Of a DNA stretch of 64,000 nt, positions 31,837 to 40,546 are shown in pieces; position 1 is the first letter of the stretch, and each line of letters opens with the position of its first letter. The notes beneath the pieces were generated by a model. It was not told the DNA's origin and did no database searches. It saw nothing but the letters and a program-made list of their open reading frames with translations. Location: NCBI RefSeq assembly GCF_014333585.1, contig NZ_JACSCW010000006.1:1-64000 (forward strand), read 5' to 3'. The position numbers and the translations under genes were made by a program. This stretch comes from Hymenobacter sp. BT188. Lineage in GTDB: Bacteria; Bacteroidota; Bacteroidia; Cytophagales; Hymenobacteraceae.

Positions 31837-34245
31837 CTAGTTTCTCAAGGGCTTACCCGTAGTCAGAATGCTCTGGATACGCTCCAGCGTTTTCCGCTCA
31901 CCAGTCAGCGACAGGAACGCTTCACGCTCCAGATCTAGCAGGTACTGCTCGCTTACTTCCGTGGGCTGCGACAAGTCGCCGCCGCACATGACGTAGGCCA
32001 GCTTGTTGGCAATTTTCACGTCGTGCTCCGAGATGTATTTGCCTTCCTTCATGGCGTACACTCCGCTCATAAACATACCCAGCGCGCCCTTGCCGTGCAC
32101 TTTGATGTTGGTTTTCTGTACGGGCATGGTGTAGCCAGCATCAGCAAGGTCCAGCGCTTCGGCTTTGGCCTGGGCAATAAGCCGCTGGCTGTTTACTACG
32201 ATTTCGTCGCCGCGCCGCAGGAAACCTAAGTCGAACGCCTCAGCGGCCGAAGTAGAAACCTTAGCCGTGCTTACCGTTACAAACGTGTTGCGCAGCAGAT
32301 TAAATTCCGGTTCGCCTTCCTCATACTTAGCCGCCGTACGCAAGGTCATTTCCTTGGTACCGCCACCGGCCGGAATAAGGCCTACGCCAAACTCCACCAA
32401 GCCCATATAGGTTTCCGCCGACGCTACAACTTTATCGGCGTGCAGGCAGACTTCGCAGCCACCACCCAACGATAAGCCGTGCGGTGCCGTCACGACGGGA
32501 ATGCTGGAATAGCGCATCCGCATCATGGCGTTTTGGAACTGCTTGATCATCAGGTTTACCTCGTCGAACTCCTGCTCGAGGGCATACATATAAAGCAAGG
32601 CCAAATTGGCCCCCGCAGAAAAGTTTGGCGCGTCGTTTCCTACCACGAGAGCGCGGTAACCGGCTTCGGCCATATCCACACCCTTCATTAAGCCCTGAAT
32701 TACATCAGAGCCGAGGGTGTTCATTTTGGAATGGAACTCCACGCCCAGCACGCCGTCGCCGAGGTCATGGATGCTAGCACCAGCATTGTTCCAGAGTACT
32801 TTGCCCGTGGCCCGCAGGTTGTCTAGAATTACGAAATTCTCAACGCCCGGAATCGATTGGTAGCTCTTGCTTTCGAGGTCGTAGTACTGCTTGGCGCCCG
32901 CTTCAGATACTTTGTAGAAGGAAGTGCGGCCGGCGCCCAGCATCTCCTGTACCCACGCGGCAGGCTGCTTGCCTTCGGCCTGCATCAGCTCCAAGCCTTG
33001 CTGCACACCCAGCGCATCCCAAGTTTCAAATGGACCCATATCCCAGCCGAAGCCGGCCCGCAACGCGTCGTCTATCTTATATAGAGAGTCGGTGATTTCG
33101 GGAATTCGATTGGTAACGTAAGCAAACAGACCAGCGAACATCTTGCGGTAAAACTCACCGGCTTTGTCTTTACCGCTGGCCAGCACTTTGAAGCGCGGGG
33201 CCAGCTGCTCGATAGTTTTCGTCAACTCCAGCGTGGCAAATTTTACCTTTTGGCTGGGCTGGTACTCCATCGTTTTCAAATCGAGGGCCTGAATCTCAGA
33301 TTTGCCCCCCGCGCCTTTTACTTTCTTATAGAAGCCTTGGCCGGTTTTGTCACCCAGCCATTTCTTCTCGCCCATTTGCTTGAGGAAGTCGGGTAGCTCA
33401 AATACAGCTTTAGCTTCGTCGTTTGGCAGACCTTGCGCTAAGCCATTAGCTACGTTAATGAGCGTGTCCAGACCTACCACGTCCGAGGTGCGGAAAGTAG
33501 CCGACTTGGCGTGACCGATAACTGGACCAGTAAGCTTGTCTACTTCCTCCACCGTCAGGTCCAGCTGCTGCATGATTTGCAGCACGTCCATGATGGCGAA
33601 CACGCCCACGCGGTTAGCGATGAAAGCAGGTGTGTCTTTGGCCAGTACGGTAGTTTTGCCCAGGTACAGGTCACCGTAGTGCATTAGGAAATCCACCACG
33701 GCCGCATCAGTGGCCGACGTCGGGATGATTTCGAGCAGCTTCAGGTAGCGGGGCGGATTGAAGAAGTGGGTGCCGCAGAAGTGTTTCTGAAAATCTTCGG
33801 AGCGGCCCTCAGCCAATAAATGAATCGGAATACCAGAGGTGTTTGACGTGATGAGCGTGCCGGGCTTGCGCACCTTTTCTACTTTTTCGTAGAGACTTTG
33901 CTTGATATCAAGCCGCTCCACAACTACCTCAATCGTCCAGTCGCAGGTAGCAATGTCCTTGAGGTTATCGTCGAAATTGCCGGTTTTGATGCGCGAGGCA
34001 TCCTGCTTGCGGTACAAGGGCGAAGGATTGGAAGCCACGGCCGCCTGTAAGGAGGCATTCACGATGCGGTTGCGCACGGCGGGGTTTTCCAGCGTCAGGC
34101 CTTTGGCCTCTTCCTCAGGCGTCAGTTCGCGGGGCACGATGTCGAGCAGCAGCACTTGGGCACCGATGTTAGCGAAATGGCAGGCAATGCGCGAGCCCAT
34201 TACGCCGGAGCCGAGCACGGCTACTTTCTTGATAGTTCGATTCAT
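31837..34245 (-). CDS. fadN: 3-hydroxyacyl-CoA dehydrogenase / enoyl-CoA hydratase (FadN type)
   Basis: Encodes 802 residues. The NAD-binding hydroxyacyl-CoA dehydrogenase is first (VAVLGSGVMGSRIACHF near residue 8, then GTHFFNPPRYLKLLEIIP and the second dehydrogenase domain to ~residue 420), and the enoyl-CoA hydratase domain is last (GLSLGGGCEVCLHADKVVA, VEFGVGLIPAGGGTKEM). This is the reverse of FadB and the same as B. subtilis FadN (789 residues). Catalyses hydration and oxidation in beta-oxidation. ATG 34245 was chosen because MNRTIKKVAVLGSG is the family start; an in-frame ATG at 34296 is possible. It follows marR by 69 nt. Confidence 0.94.
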   Translation of the reverse strand: MNRTIKKVAVLGSGVMGSRIACHFANIGAQVLLLDIVPRELTPEEEAKGLTLENPAVRNRIVNASLQAAVASNPSPLYRKQDASRIKTGNFDDNLKDIATCDWTIEVVVERLDIKQSLYEKVEKVRKPGTLITSNTSGIPIHLLAEGRSEDFQKHFCGTHFFNPPRYLKLLEIIPTSATDAAVVDFLMHYGDLYLGKTTVLAKDTPAFIANRVGVFAIMDVLQIMQQLDLTVEEVDKLTGPVIGHAKSATFRTSDVVGLDTLINVANGLAQGLPNDEAKAVFELPDFLKQMGEKKWLGDKTGQGFYKKVKGAGGKSEIQALDLKTMEYQPSQKVKFATLELTKTIEQLAPRFKVLASGKDKAGEFYRKMFAGLFAYVTNRIPEITDSLYKIDDALRAGFGWDMGPFETWDALGVQQGLELMQAEGKQPAAWVQEMLGAGRTSFYKVSEAGAKQYYDLESKSYQSIPGVENFVILDNLRATGKVLWNNAGASIHDLGDGVLGVEFHSKMNTLGSDVIQGLMKGVDMAEAGYRALVVGNDAPNFSAGANLALLYMYALEQEFDEVNLMIKQFQNAMMRMRYSSIPVVTAPHGLSLGGGCEVCLHADKVVASAETYMGLVEFGVGLIPAGGGTKEMTLRTAAKYEEGEPEFNLLRNTFVTVSTAKVSTSAAEAFDLGFLRRGDEIVVNSQRLIAQAKAEALDLADAGYTMPVQKTNIKVHGKGALGMFMSGVYAMKEGKYISEHDVKIANKLAYVMCGGDLSQPTEVSEQYLLDLEREAFLSLTGERKTLERIQSILTTGKPLRN

Positions 34246-34314
34246 AAAGCTGAAACGGGTAATCTGTTGGCAGAGAATAGAATAGATAGAAGGCAAAACG
34301 CCCCCAAAAGCCCC

Positions 34315-34794
34315 CTAGGCGGAGGTGGTTTCGGGGCGAAGCGGCTTAAGTGTGAAGTCGTCGAATAAGGATTTGCTCTCGATCATGGCGTTGATCTGGC
34401 CTATCACCTTGAAAAGGGTGTCCAGCTGCGCCTGCGGAATTTTCTCCCGCACTTTCTGATTGAAGTGGCGCACCGTCTGGCGCGAAATCTCCTTGCCGCG
34501 CAGGCCTTCTTCAGTCAGGAAGATGCGCACGGAGCGCTTGTCCTGAGTGTCGGCTTGCTTGAAGATGAGGCCACGCTCTTCCATACTGCGCAGAATACGC
34601 GTGAGGCTGCGCGTCTCCAGACCCAGCAGGGGGGCAATTTTGGTGGCGGGAGTGCCATTTTCCTGATCAATATTCAGGAGCACGAAACCGATGCTGGTCG
34701 TGATGTCGTGCTTGGCAGCCTGCGTATTATACATGCGCGAAATGGCATGCCAGCAGACTTTAACGTTATAATCGACGGTTTCTTCGGGTTTCAT
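34315..34794 (-). CDS. MarR-family transcriptional regulator, likely of beta-oxidation
   Basis: Encodes 159 residues (MKPEETVDYNVKVCWHAI). The winged helix covers TSIGFVLLNIDQENGTPAT, KIAPLLGLETRSLTRILRSMEERGLI and DKRSVRIFLTEEGL, with dimerisation helices on both sides. It is first in the operon before fadN, and its promoter carries the same sequence as the fadE promoter, so it probably autoregulates and controls the fad genes, perhaps with an acyl-CoA ligand. An earlier in-frame start at 34899 would run through its own promoter. Contains a repeat-motif copy at 34629 (KIAPLL). Confidence 0.92.
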   Translation of the reverse strand: MKPEETVDYNVKVCWHAISRMYNTQAAKHDITTSIGFVLLNIDQENGTPATKIAPLLGLETRSLTRILRSMEERGLIFKQADTQDKRSVRIFLTEEGLRGKEISRQTVRHFNQKVREKIPQAQLDTLFKVIGQINAMIESKSLFDDFTLKPLRPETTSA

Positions 34795-34817
34795 CGGGGA
34801 GAGGATGTCCGGTAAAC

Positions 34818-34841
34818 ATACAAAGAATATGTTAGGCTTGC
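34818..34841 (-). promoter_or_regulatory. marR-fadN promoter/operator
   Basis: Minus strand: GCAAGCCTAACATATTCTTTG then TAT, 23 nt upstream of the marR ATG. Aside from one extra base it equals the element before fadE (30494-30517). AACATA and TATGTT flanking the TTCTTTG also form an inverted repeat, a typical MarR-type site. Operator function is inference. Confidence 0.65.
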
Positions 34842-34899
34842 ATACTACTTTGCGATAAAAAAGTTGTGTCCCATTATGTTCAGTAATGCGCCCAAGCAA

Positions 34900-34931
34900 A
34901 ACGGCCCCGCTATTTTATTAGCGGGGCCGTT
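34900..34931 (-). terminator. terminator downstream of the acyl-CoA ligase gene
   Basis: A 13-bp perfect stem (34900-34912 with 34919-34931) and a 6-nt loop; on the minus strand it is followed by TTTTGCTT. It lies 5 nt past the ligase stop codon and isolates the marR promoter. Confidence 0.85.
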
Positions 34932-34935
34932 TCGG

Positions 34936-36711
34936 TTAGCGAAGTGCGTTCTGATGATATAAGCTCTCGATTAAGGCTCGATTATTCTCGGTAATGGCTT
35001 TGCGCTTCACCTTCATTGTGGGCGTCATCTCGCCGGTTTCTACGGTCCAGAGATGATCCATGAGACAGATTTTTTTGACCTGCTCCCACTGCGCAAACCC
35101 TTTATTGTAGTCCTTGACCAGAGACTCGTACATGTCCACGATTTTCGGGTCCTTCACAATCTCTTCGTTCGAGGTAAAGGGCACATTGTGGCGCTTGCAC
35201 CAATTCTTGAGCTCATCAAACGAGGGCACCACCAGTGCCGACGGAAACTTCTGATCGGCGCCTACTACCATGGCCTGCTCAATCAGCGGCGACTCTTTCA
35301 GCTTGTTTTCGATGACCTGGGGGGCAATATATTTACCCCCCGAGGTCTTGAACATCTCCTTTTTGCGGTCCGTTATCTTGAGGAAACGACCGTTCACAAA
35401 CTCGCCAATGTCGCCGGTATGAAACCAGCCGTCTTCGTCGATTACTTCTTTGGTTAATTCGGGCTTATTATAGTAGCCTTTCATCACCGAAGCCGATTTG
35501 GTAAGGATTTCACCGTCCGGGGCGATTTTCACTTCCGTATTGTCAATCACGGGGCCTACGGCGCCGATGAAGTTATTCTCCCGCTCGAAGCCGCTCACGG
35601 CAATTACAGGGGAGGTTTCGGTGAGGCCGTAGCCTTCCATCACCGGTATGCCCGCCGCCCAGAACACGCGGGCCAGCCGCGGCTGCAACGCCCCACCGCC
35701 CGACACGATGCACTTCAAATTGCCCCCCAGCGCCTCGCGCCACTTGTTGAAGATGAGCTTGTTAGCCAGTGCTAGCTGGGTGTTGTAGAAGAAGCCCTGG
35801 TTTTTCTGGGTGTCGAACTTCAAGCCCAGATCAAGCGCCCAGAAGAACAGATTTTTCTTCACGCCTTCCAGATCGTGGCCCTTGGCAACTATCTTATCAT
35901 ATACCTTCTCCAGCAGGCGCGGCACGGTGGTAAAAATCTGCGGCTTTACTTCGCGTAGGTTGTCAGCAATGACTTCCATGCTCTCGGCATAGTAAATACT
36001 CACGCCGTTGATCATGTACAGATACGTCACCATGCGCTCGAAAATGTGGCAAAGCGGCAAGAAGCTCAGGGCCGTGTCGTCCTTGGTAACGGGCACCGAG
36101 GGCTGTGAATTACGACAGTTGCTGAGCAGGTTATCGTGGCTGAGCATCACGCCTTTGGGGTTACCAGTAGTACCTGAAGTGTAGATGATAGTCATCAGAT
36201 CGTCGGGCTGCACGGCGGCTTTTATTGGGTCCAGATCGGCTACGTTGTCTTTCTTCCCCATAGCCAGCAGCTCGTCGAAGTGCCGGGCTCCTTCGATCTT
36301 ATCGAAAGTAAAAATGTGCTGTACTTCGGGCAAAGCAGCTGTGGCCTCTTTCACCTTAGCGTACAGAGCTTTATCGGACACAAACACGGCCTTTACGCCG
36401 GCATCGGTAAAGATGTACTTATAATCTTCAACCGTAATGCTAGGGTACATAGGCACGCTTACGGCACCAAGTTGGGAAATGCCAAAGTCGGCTAGCATCC
36501 ACTCCGGACGATTCATGGAGATGATAGCAACTTTGTCATCTTTTCCGATTCCCAACTGCCGCAGCCCCAGACTTACCTGATTGGCTGCTTCACTTACTTG
36601 TTGGGTACTCATCTTTTGCCATTCACCATTGACTTTGGCGGCCAGACAATCAGATTTCGGATACTTCGCAAGCTGGTTAGGCAGAATATCAAACGCGCGA
36701 CGAACTTCCAT
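34936..36711 (-). CDS. long-chain fatty acid-CoA ligase (AMP-forming)
   Basis: Encodes 591 residues. Adenylate-forming motifs: P-loop IYTSGTTGNPKGVMLSH (~residues 180-196), the GYGLTETSP motif, HTGDIGEF, and TDRKKEMFKTSGGKYIAPQ near the C-terminal hinge. It activates free fatty acids to acyl-CoA for the beta-oxidation genes downstream. Resembles FadD15-type enzymes by memory. It precedes the marR-fadN-fadA-fadE genes on the same strand, though a terminator separates them, and its upstream region lacks the shared operator. Contains repeat-motif copies at 35319 and 35722. Confidence 0.93.
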   Translation of the reverse strand: MEVRRAFDILPNQLAKYPKSDCLAAKVNGEWQKMSTQQVSEAANQVSLGLRQLGIGKDDKVAIISMNRPEWMLADFGISQLGAVSVPMYPSITVEDYKYIFTDAGVKAVFVSDKALYAKVKEATAALPEVQHIFTFDKIEGARHFDELLAMGKKDNVADLDPIKAAVQPDDLMTIIYTSGTTGNPKGVMLSHDNLLSNCRNSQPSVPVTKDDTALSFLPLCHIFERMVTYLYMINGVSIYYAESMEVIADNLREVKPQIFTTVPRLLEKVYDKIVAKGHDLEGVKKNLFFWALDLGLKFDTQKNQGFFYNTQLALANKLIFNKWREALGGNLKCIVSGGGALQPRLARVFWAAGIPVMEGYGLTETSPVIAVSGFERENNFIGAVGPVIDNTEVKIAPDGEILTKSASVMKGYYNKPELTKEVIDEDGWFHTGDIGEFVNGRFLKITDRKKEMFKTSGGKYIAPQVIENKLKESPLIEQAMVVGADQKFPSALVVPSFDELKNWCKRHNVPFTSNEEIVKDPKIVDMYESLVKDYNKGFAQWEQVKKICLMDHLWTVETGEMTPTMKVKRKAITENNRALIESLYHQNALR

Positions 36712-36866
36712 TTAATAAGAGCGAAAGGGTGGGAAATACTGGTTAAATAACTGGATTTTTTCGCGGAAAGCCAACTACCACGGTGCGATTGAATCACTGG
36801 GGGGCAAATATGGTGGACGGCTGCCACGATTTGCGTAATTTCGCCGGCCTGCCTTGCTTTTGCCCG

Positions 36867-38015
36867 ATGAATCTGGCTATCTTTTTCGATCCGCTCCCTG
36901 AGGAGCTAGTGCCTCCGCTCATTGCTCCTACCACGCTCGGGGCGCATCTCACCTGCTTTCTGGATACGTTTCCGGATTGGCGGGATGCTGACATGGCCAT
37001 TATCGGCCTGAATGAGTGGCGAGGCAGTACGGCCGGCGCTCCTGCTAAACACGGAGCCGACACCGTGCGACACCGTTTCTACCAGCTGCAGAAGGGCGCG
37101 GCCCCGCTCCGCCTCACAGACTTGGGCAACCTGCGCCCCGGCCTTACGCTGGAAGACACCTACCGCCGCCTGTGCGAAATAGTGGCCACGCTGCTCGAAC
37201 ACAACACAGTGCCCATTCTGTTGGGCGGCAGCCACGACCTGGATTACGGGCAGTTCCTGGCCTACGAAACCCTTGATAGGGCTGTAAGCTTCGCTACCGT
37301 GGATGCCCGCGTGGATATGGCCGAGCATGACTCGGCCGCCGCCGAGGATTCACACCTTCGGCGCATGCTCATGCACGAGCCCAGCTTTCTGTTCAACTTT
37401 GCCCAGCTAGCGCACCAGCAATATCTGGCGACGCCGGAAGTATTGGCGGCGCTGGAAAAGCTGCATTTCGAAACGTTGCGCTTGGGTGCCGTGCGTACGG
37501 ATGTGCGCCAGGCCGAACCGTTGCTGCGTCAGGCCGACTTTGTAAGCTTCGATGTAGCAGCGCTGCGCTGGCAGGATGCGCCGGCTTATTCACCCGCCAA
37601 CCCTTTCGGCTTGACCAGCGAGGAAGCGGCACAGTTGGCCTGGTATGCCGGCCACAACGACCAGCTCAGCAGCTTCGGCCTCTACGGCTACCGCCCCGAC
37701 TACGATCCGCACGGCTTGGGCGCCGCCACACTGGCTACAATGCTTTGGTACTTTATAGAAGGATTTTATCATCGGCGCGGCGAAACTGATTTTCAAAGTT
37801 CCCGCTTCAAGCGCTACGCCGTGGGCCTGCCCGGTACACCGGCCAAGCTCGTCTTCTACAAAGCTAAACGCACCGAGAAATGGTGGTTGGAAGTAGAGAG
37901 TTTGGCGGATAGTGCTATTAAACGGGTGGTGCCGTGCAGCTACGAAGACTACGTGTACGCCGCGCAAGGCGACTTGCCCAACCGTTGGATTCTGACGCAG
38001 GCGCTATTGGGCTGA
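36867..38015 (+). CDS. arginase-fold protein (formimidoylglutamase-like) with altered metal site
   Basis: Encodes 382 residues from ATG 36867 (MNLAIFFDPLPEELV); the frame extends 28 residues upstream without a domain match. Ureohydrolase features: IGLNEWRG, the first metal His in PILLGGSHDLDYGQ, the second metal segment as FATVDARVDMAEHD and the third as FVSFDVAALRW. In arginase-type enzymes the second segment is DAHxD and the third DxD. Here the His is Arg and the last Asp is Ala, so two Mn ligands are missing. Probably a Bacteroidota-specific arginase relative whose activity is uncertain. The neighbouring genes do not suggest histidine catabolism. Confidence 0.8.
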   Translation: MNLAIFFDPLPEELVPPLIAPTTLGAHLTCFLDTFPDWRDADMAIIGLNEWRGSTAGAPAKHGADTVRHRFYQLQKGAAPLRLTDLGNLRPGLTLEDTYRRLCEIVATLLEHNTVPILLGGSHDLDYGQFLAYETLDRAVSFATVDARVDMAEHDSAAAEDSHLRRMLMHEPSFLFNFAQLAHQQYLATPEVLAALEKLHFETLRLGAVRTDVRQAEPLLRQADFVSFDVAALRWQDAPAYSPANPFGLTSEEAAQLAWYAGHNDQLSSFGLYGYRPDYDPHGLGAATLATMLWYFIEGFYHRRGETDFQSSRFKRYAVGLPGTPAKLVFYKAKRTEKWWLEVESLADSAIKRVVPCSYEDYVYAAQGDLPNRWILTQALLG

Positions 38016-38069
38016 TCCATTTTGGTGGCCACTTGAGCTCAAGTTTCTTAGAAGCTTCTTTTATTCTAA

Positions 38070-38399
38070 ATGTATAACCCTCTTTCATCAGCGGCGAAAC
38101 CCGAAGATCATTCCCTAAAAACCGACACTTTACCTGAGTATACGGTATCGCAGCTGGCACTGCGCAACGGGCAGGATCGGGATGAGATTTGGGTTGGTTA
38201 CCAAGGTTTAATTTACGATGTGGGTCGGTCTCGCCTCTGGACACGCGGCAACCACTACGGGCACTGGGCCGGCCAAGACCTTACCGCCGAGCTTAACCGC
38301 GACGCCCCGCACACGGCGCATGTTTTCGATAAATTCCAGGTGATTGGCCGGCTAAAATTGCCCCCCAGCCCCGTCACTGCCAACCAGACCGGCCGGTAA
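38070..38399 (+). CDS. cytochrome b5-like heme-binding domain protein
   Basis: Encodes 109 residues. YTVSQLALRNGQDRDEIWVGYQGLIYDV is the entry to a b5 fold, and the two candidate heme-ligand histidines lie in NHYGHWAGQDLTAELN and in DAPHTAHVFDKFQVIGRL. No signal peptide. It sits between the arginase-like gene and murQ on the plus strand (54- and 42-nt gaps), possibly one unit. Redox partner unknown. A repeat-motif copy at 38360 encodes KLPPS. Confidence 0.82.
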   Translation: MYNPLSSAAKPEDHSLKTDTLPEYTVSQLALRNGQDRDEIWVGYQGLIYDVGRSRLWTRGNHYGHWAGQDLTAELNRDAPHTAHVFDKFQVIGRLKLPPSPVTANQTGR

Positions 38400-38441
38400 C
38401 CGTAAGCGCCGTCATTCCACCCACCTATTCCGACCTCTGCC

Positions 38442-39248
38442 ATGAACTCCACCGAAAGCGCCTCCCTTTTCAACAACCTCGAAACCCTTTCTACGCACGA
38501 TCTGCTAGCCGGTATGAACAGCGTCGATCAGACCGTGCCGCAGACCGTCGCCAAGTCGTTGCCGCAAATTGAGGCGCTGGTAGATGCTACGGTGGCTTGT
38601 ATGCAGCGTGGGGGGCGTTTATTTTATATTGGCGCGGGTACGAGCGGCCGACTGGGGGTTCTGGATGCTTCCGAGTGTCCGCCCACGTTTGGCGTGCCCC
38701 AGGGTATGGTTATCGGCATTATTGCCGGCGGCGACACCGCTATTCGTCAGGCCGTGGAGAATGCCGAAGATGACGCTGAGCAAGCTTGGCAGGACTTGCA
38801 AAAGCATAGCATCAATCAGAATGACATGCTGGTGGGCATTGCTGCTTCTGGTCGCACACCTTATGTAATTGGTGGTTTGGAGCAGGCGCGGAGCCAGGGA
38901 ATTGCGACGGGTTGTATTGTTTGCAATGCCGGCTCTTTGGTAGCTGCCGCAGCCGAGTTTCCGGTGGAAGTAGTTACAGGGCCGGAGTTTGTAACCGGGA
39001 GCACGCGTCTGAAAGCGGGTACGGCGCAGAAGCTGGTTCTTAACATGCTCACCACGGCCACCATGATTCGGCTGGGCAAAGTGAAAGGCAATAAAATGGT
39101 GGATATGCAGCTCAGCAACTACAAGCTCGTGGACCGCGGCGAACGAATGCTGATGGATGAGCTAGGCATTGAGCAAGCGGAAGCTGCCACTCTTCTGCAG
39201 AAGCATGGCTCGGTGCGGGCGGCGCTGGCGGCTCATGCTAATCAATAA
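38442..39248 (+). CDS. murQ: N-acetylmuramic acid 6-phosphate etherase
   Basis: Encodes 268 residues, slightly short of the typical ~300. The SIS fold carries the signature YIGAGTSGRLGVLDASECPPTFG, then IIAGGDTAIRQAVENAEDD and LVGIAASGRTPYVIGGLEQA (substrate serine and glycine residues), and a conserved end with MLMDELGIEQAEAATLLQKHGSVRAAL. It cleaves the lactyl ether of MurNAc-6-P, recycling peptidoglycan. No murein-recycling kinase or transporter is adjacent. Confidence 0.93.
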   Translation: MNSTESASLFNNLETLSTHDLLAGMNSVDQTVPQTVAKSLPQIEALVDATVACMQRGGRLFYIGAGTSGRLGVLDASECPPTFGVPQGMVIGIIAGGDTAIRQAVENAEDDAEQAWQDLQKHSINQNDMLVGIAASGRTPYVIGGLEQARSQGIATGCIVCNAGSLVAAAAEFPVEVVTGPEFVTGSTRLKAGTAQKLVLNMLTTATMIRLGKVKGNKMVDMQLSNYKLVDRGERMLMDELGIEQAEAATLLQKHGSVRAALAAHANQ

Positions 39249-39301
39249 CGGGGATTGGTAGCGCTAAGCTCTGCTTTATATCCAGCCAATATTTTTGAGC
39301 G

Positions 39302-39925
39302 GTGTATGGAACAGAACGTTCGGTGGCACGTTTCTATCAAAAAAACAGCCGCCTTCCCGTGCACACCATCGAGCCGCATTATAATTGGATTGAGCAGTAT
39401 TCGGCCTCCGAAGATCCCCGCTCGCCCCTGTTCGAGGCCGAAAACAGCCTTGATTCCTTCACCAATACTATCTACGGCTACTACATTCACCCTCAATGGG
39501 ATAGCCTAGAGTCTGACACCTTATTTCTCAAAATTCTCTTCGTAGATTACGAGCAGGGTATTGCGGTCATAGAGTTCATTGGCGAGTGGAACGACGCCAT
39601 CGAGAACGACGTAATGCAACTCAAGCGCAACATCATTGATCTGATGGTGCACGAGGGCATCCGCAAGTTTATCCTCATTGGGGAAAACGTGTTCAACTTC
39701 CACGGCTCCGACGACTCGTACTATGAGGAATGGTTTGAGGACGTGGAAGATGGCTGGATTGCCGGCGTCAATTTTCAGGAGCACGTATTGCGCGAAATGC
39801 GCCAGTACAACATCGATAACTATGTAAACTTCGGCGGCCAGCTTGATGAGTTACCGTGGCGCACTTACGAGCCGCGTCGCCTGTTTGAAGTGGTAGACAG
39901 TATGCTACAGCGACGGCTCAATTGA
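39302..39925 (+). CDS. conserved protein of unknown function
   Basis: Encodes 207 residues from a GTG start (MYGTERSVARFYQKNSRLP); no earlier start exists after the murQ stop. Acidic, with ILFVDYEQGIAVIEFIGEW, NIIDLMVHEGIRKFILIGENVFNFHGSDDSYY and a C-terminal segment LFEVVDSMLQRRLN. No signal peptide or membrane helix; the alternating strand/helix pattern suggests a compact alpha/beta domain. I do not recognise the family. It follows murQ on the same strand and ends at a repeat-built terminator. Confidence 0.75.
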   Translation: MYGTERSVARFYQKNSRLPVHTIEPHYNWIEQYSASEDPRSPLFEAENSLDSFTNTIYGYYIHPQWDSLESDTLFLKILFVDYEQGIAVIEFIGEWNDAIENDVMQLKRNIIDLMVHEGIRKFILIGENVFNFHGSDDSYYEEWFEDVEDGWIAGVNFQEHVLREMRQYNIDNYVNFGGQLDELPWRTYEPRRLFEVVDSMLQRRLN

Positions 39926-39940
39926 AAAAGTATTGTCAAT

Positions 39941-39978
39941 AAAAAAGCCCCCCGGAGCAGGTCCGGGGGGCTTTTTTT
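39941..39978. terminator. terminator made of an inverted pair of the GCCCCCC repeat
   Basis: AAAAAAGCCCCCCGGA pairs with TCCGGGGGGCTTTTTTT around a short loop, with a perfect 11-bp GC stem. It is bidirectional between the unknown gene (+) and the small lipoprotein gene (-). Confidence 0.9.
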
Positions 39979-39998
39979 GCGCTTGTGCGCTACTCGAA

Positions 39999-40247
39999 TT
40001 AGTGAGTAGTGGTAGCAGCAGGAGTAGTAGTAGAAGGAGTTGCGTCAGCAGCATCTTCCATAGCATCAGACGTGTTCTCAGCAGCGTCGCGGGTCGAGTC
40101 AGCAGCCTCTTCCATAGCGTCGGCCTTTACTTCGCCAGCCTCTTCTACGTTCTCAGCAGCATTCTCTTGAGCGTTTTCAGTCTTCGTGTCGCAAGAAGCG
40201 AAAGTGAACGAAGCAGCAGCGAGGGCGAGGAACAATACTTTTTTCAT
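39999..40247 (-). CDS. small acidic lipoprotein
   Basis: Encodes 82 residues: signal MKKVLFLALAAASFTFASC with a lipobox Cys, followed by an Ala/Glu/Asp/Thr-rich segment in which AENVEEA, DAMEEAADS and DAMEDAADA recur, suggesting an amphipathic helix. ATG 40247 starts the signal peptide; the frame extends further upstream without one. Probably an abundant periplasmic or outer-membrane lipoprotein of unknown function. It is convergent with the unknown gene at 39302 and is followed by the repeat-built terminator. Confidence 0.8.
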   Translation of the reverse strand: MKKVLFLALAAASFTFASCDTKTENAQENAAENVEEAGEVKADAMEEAADSTRDAAENTSDAMEDAADATPSTTTPAATTTH

Positions 40248-40420
40248 GATCAGGGTAAATTTGAGAGGGGGTTGAAAAATCAATTTTAGGGTGAATCTCA
40301 CATCTTTCCGCAAGCGGTTTAACAGGAGATTCGGAGCTTTATACCCTAATCAGCAATAGGTAACCCGACAGGACCAAGAATTTTGTTAATTATTTACAGA
40401 TGGCAGTATATTTCATCAAT

Positions 40421-40475
40421 TTATTCCAGTAAAAAGCCCCTCAGAGTCACTCTGGGGAGCTTTTTACTGGAATAA
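40421..40475 (-). terminator. 26-bp imperfect inverted-repeat terminator of der
   Basis: Arms 40421-40446 and 40450-40475 are complementary with two mismatched or wobble positions; the core is AAAAAGCCCC/GGGGAGCTTTTT, a degenerate version of the repeat-based terminators. It lies 71 nt past the der stop. Confidence 0.75.
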
Positions 40476-40546
40476 ATCAACCAAATAAAAATGATAATTG
40501 CTTGCCTCTTTATTGCCAGGATATCTCTATTCGGTTGGATAAGTGA

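Noticed and set aside
35331..35345. TTTACCCCCCGAGG and similar five- or six-C runs without a G before them
   Set aside because: They lack the G at the motif's start, so they were not counted among the ~50 copies, though some may be decayed versions.
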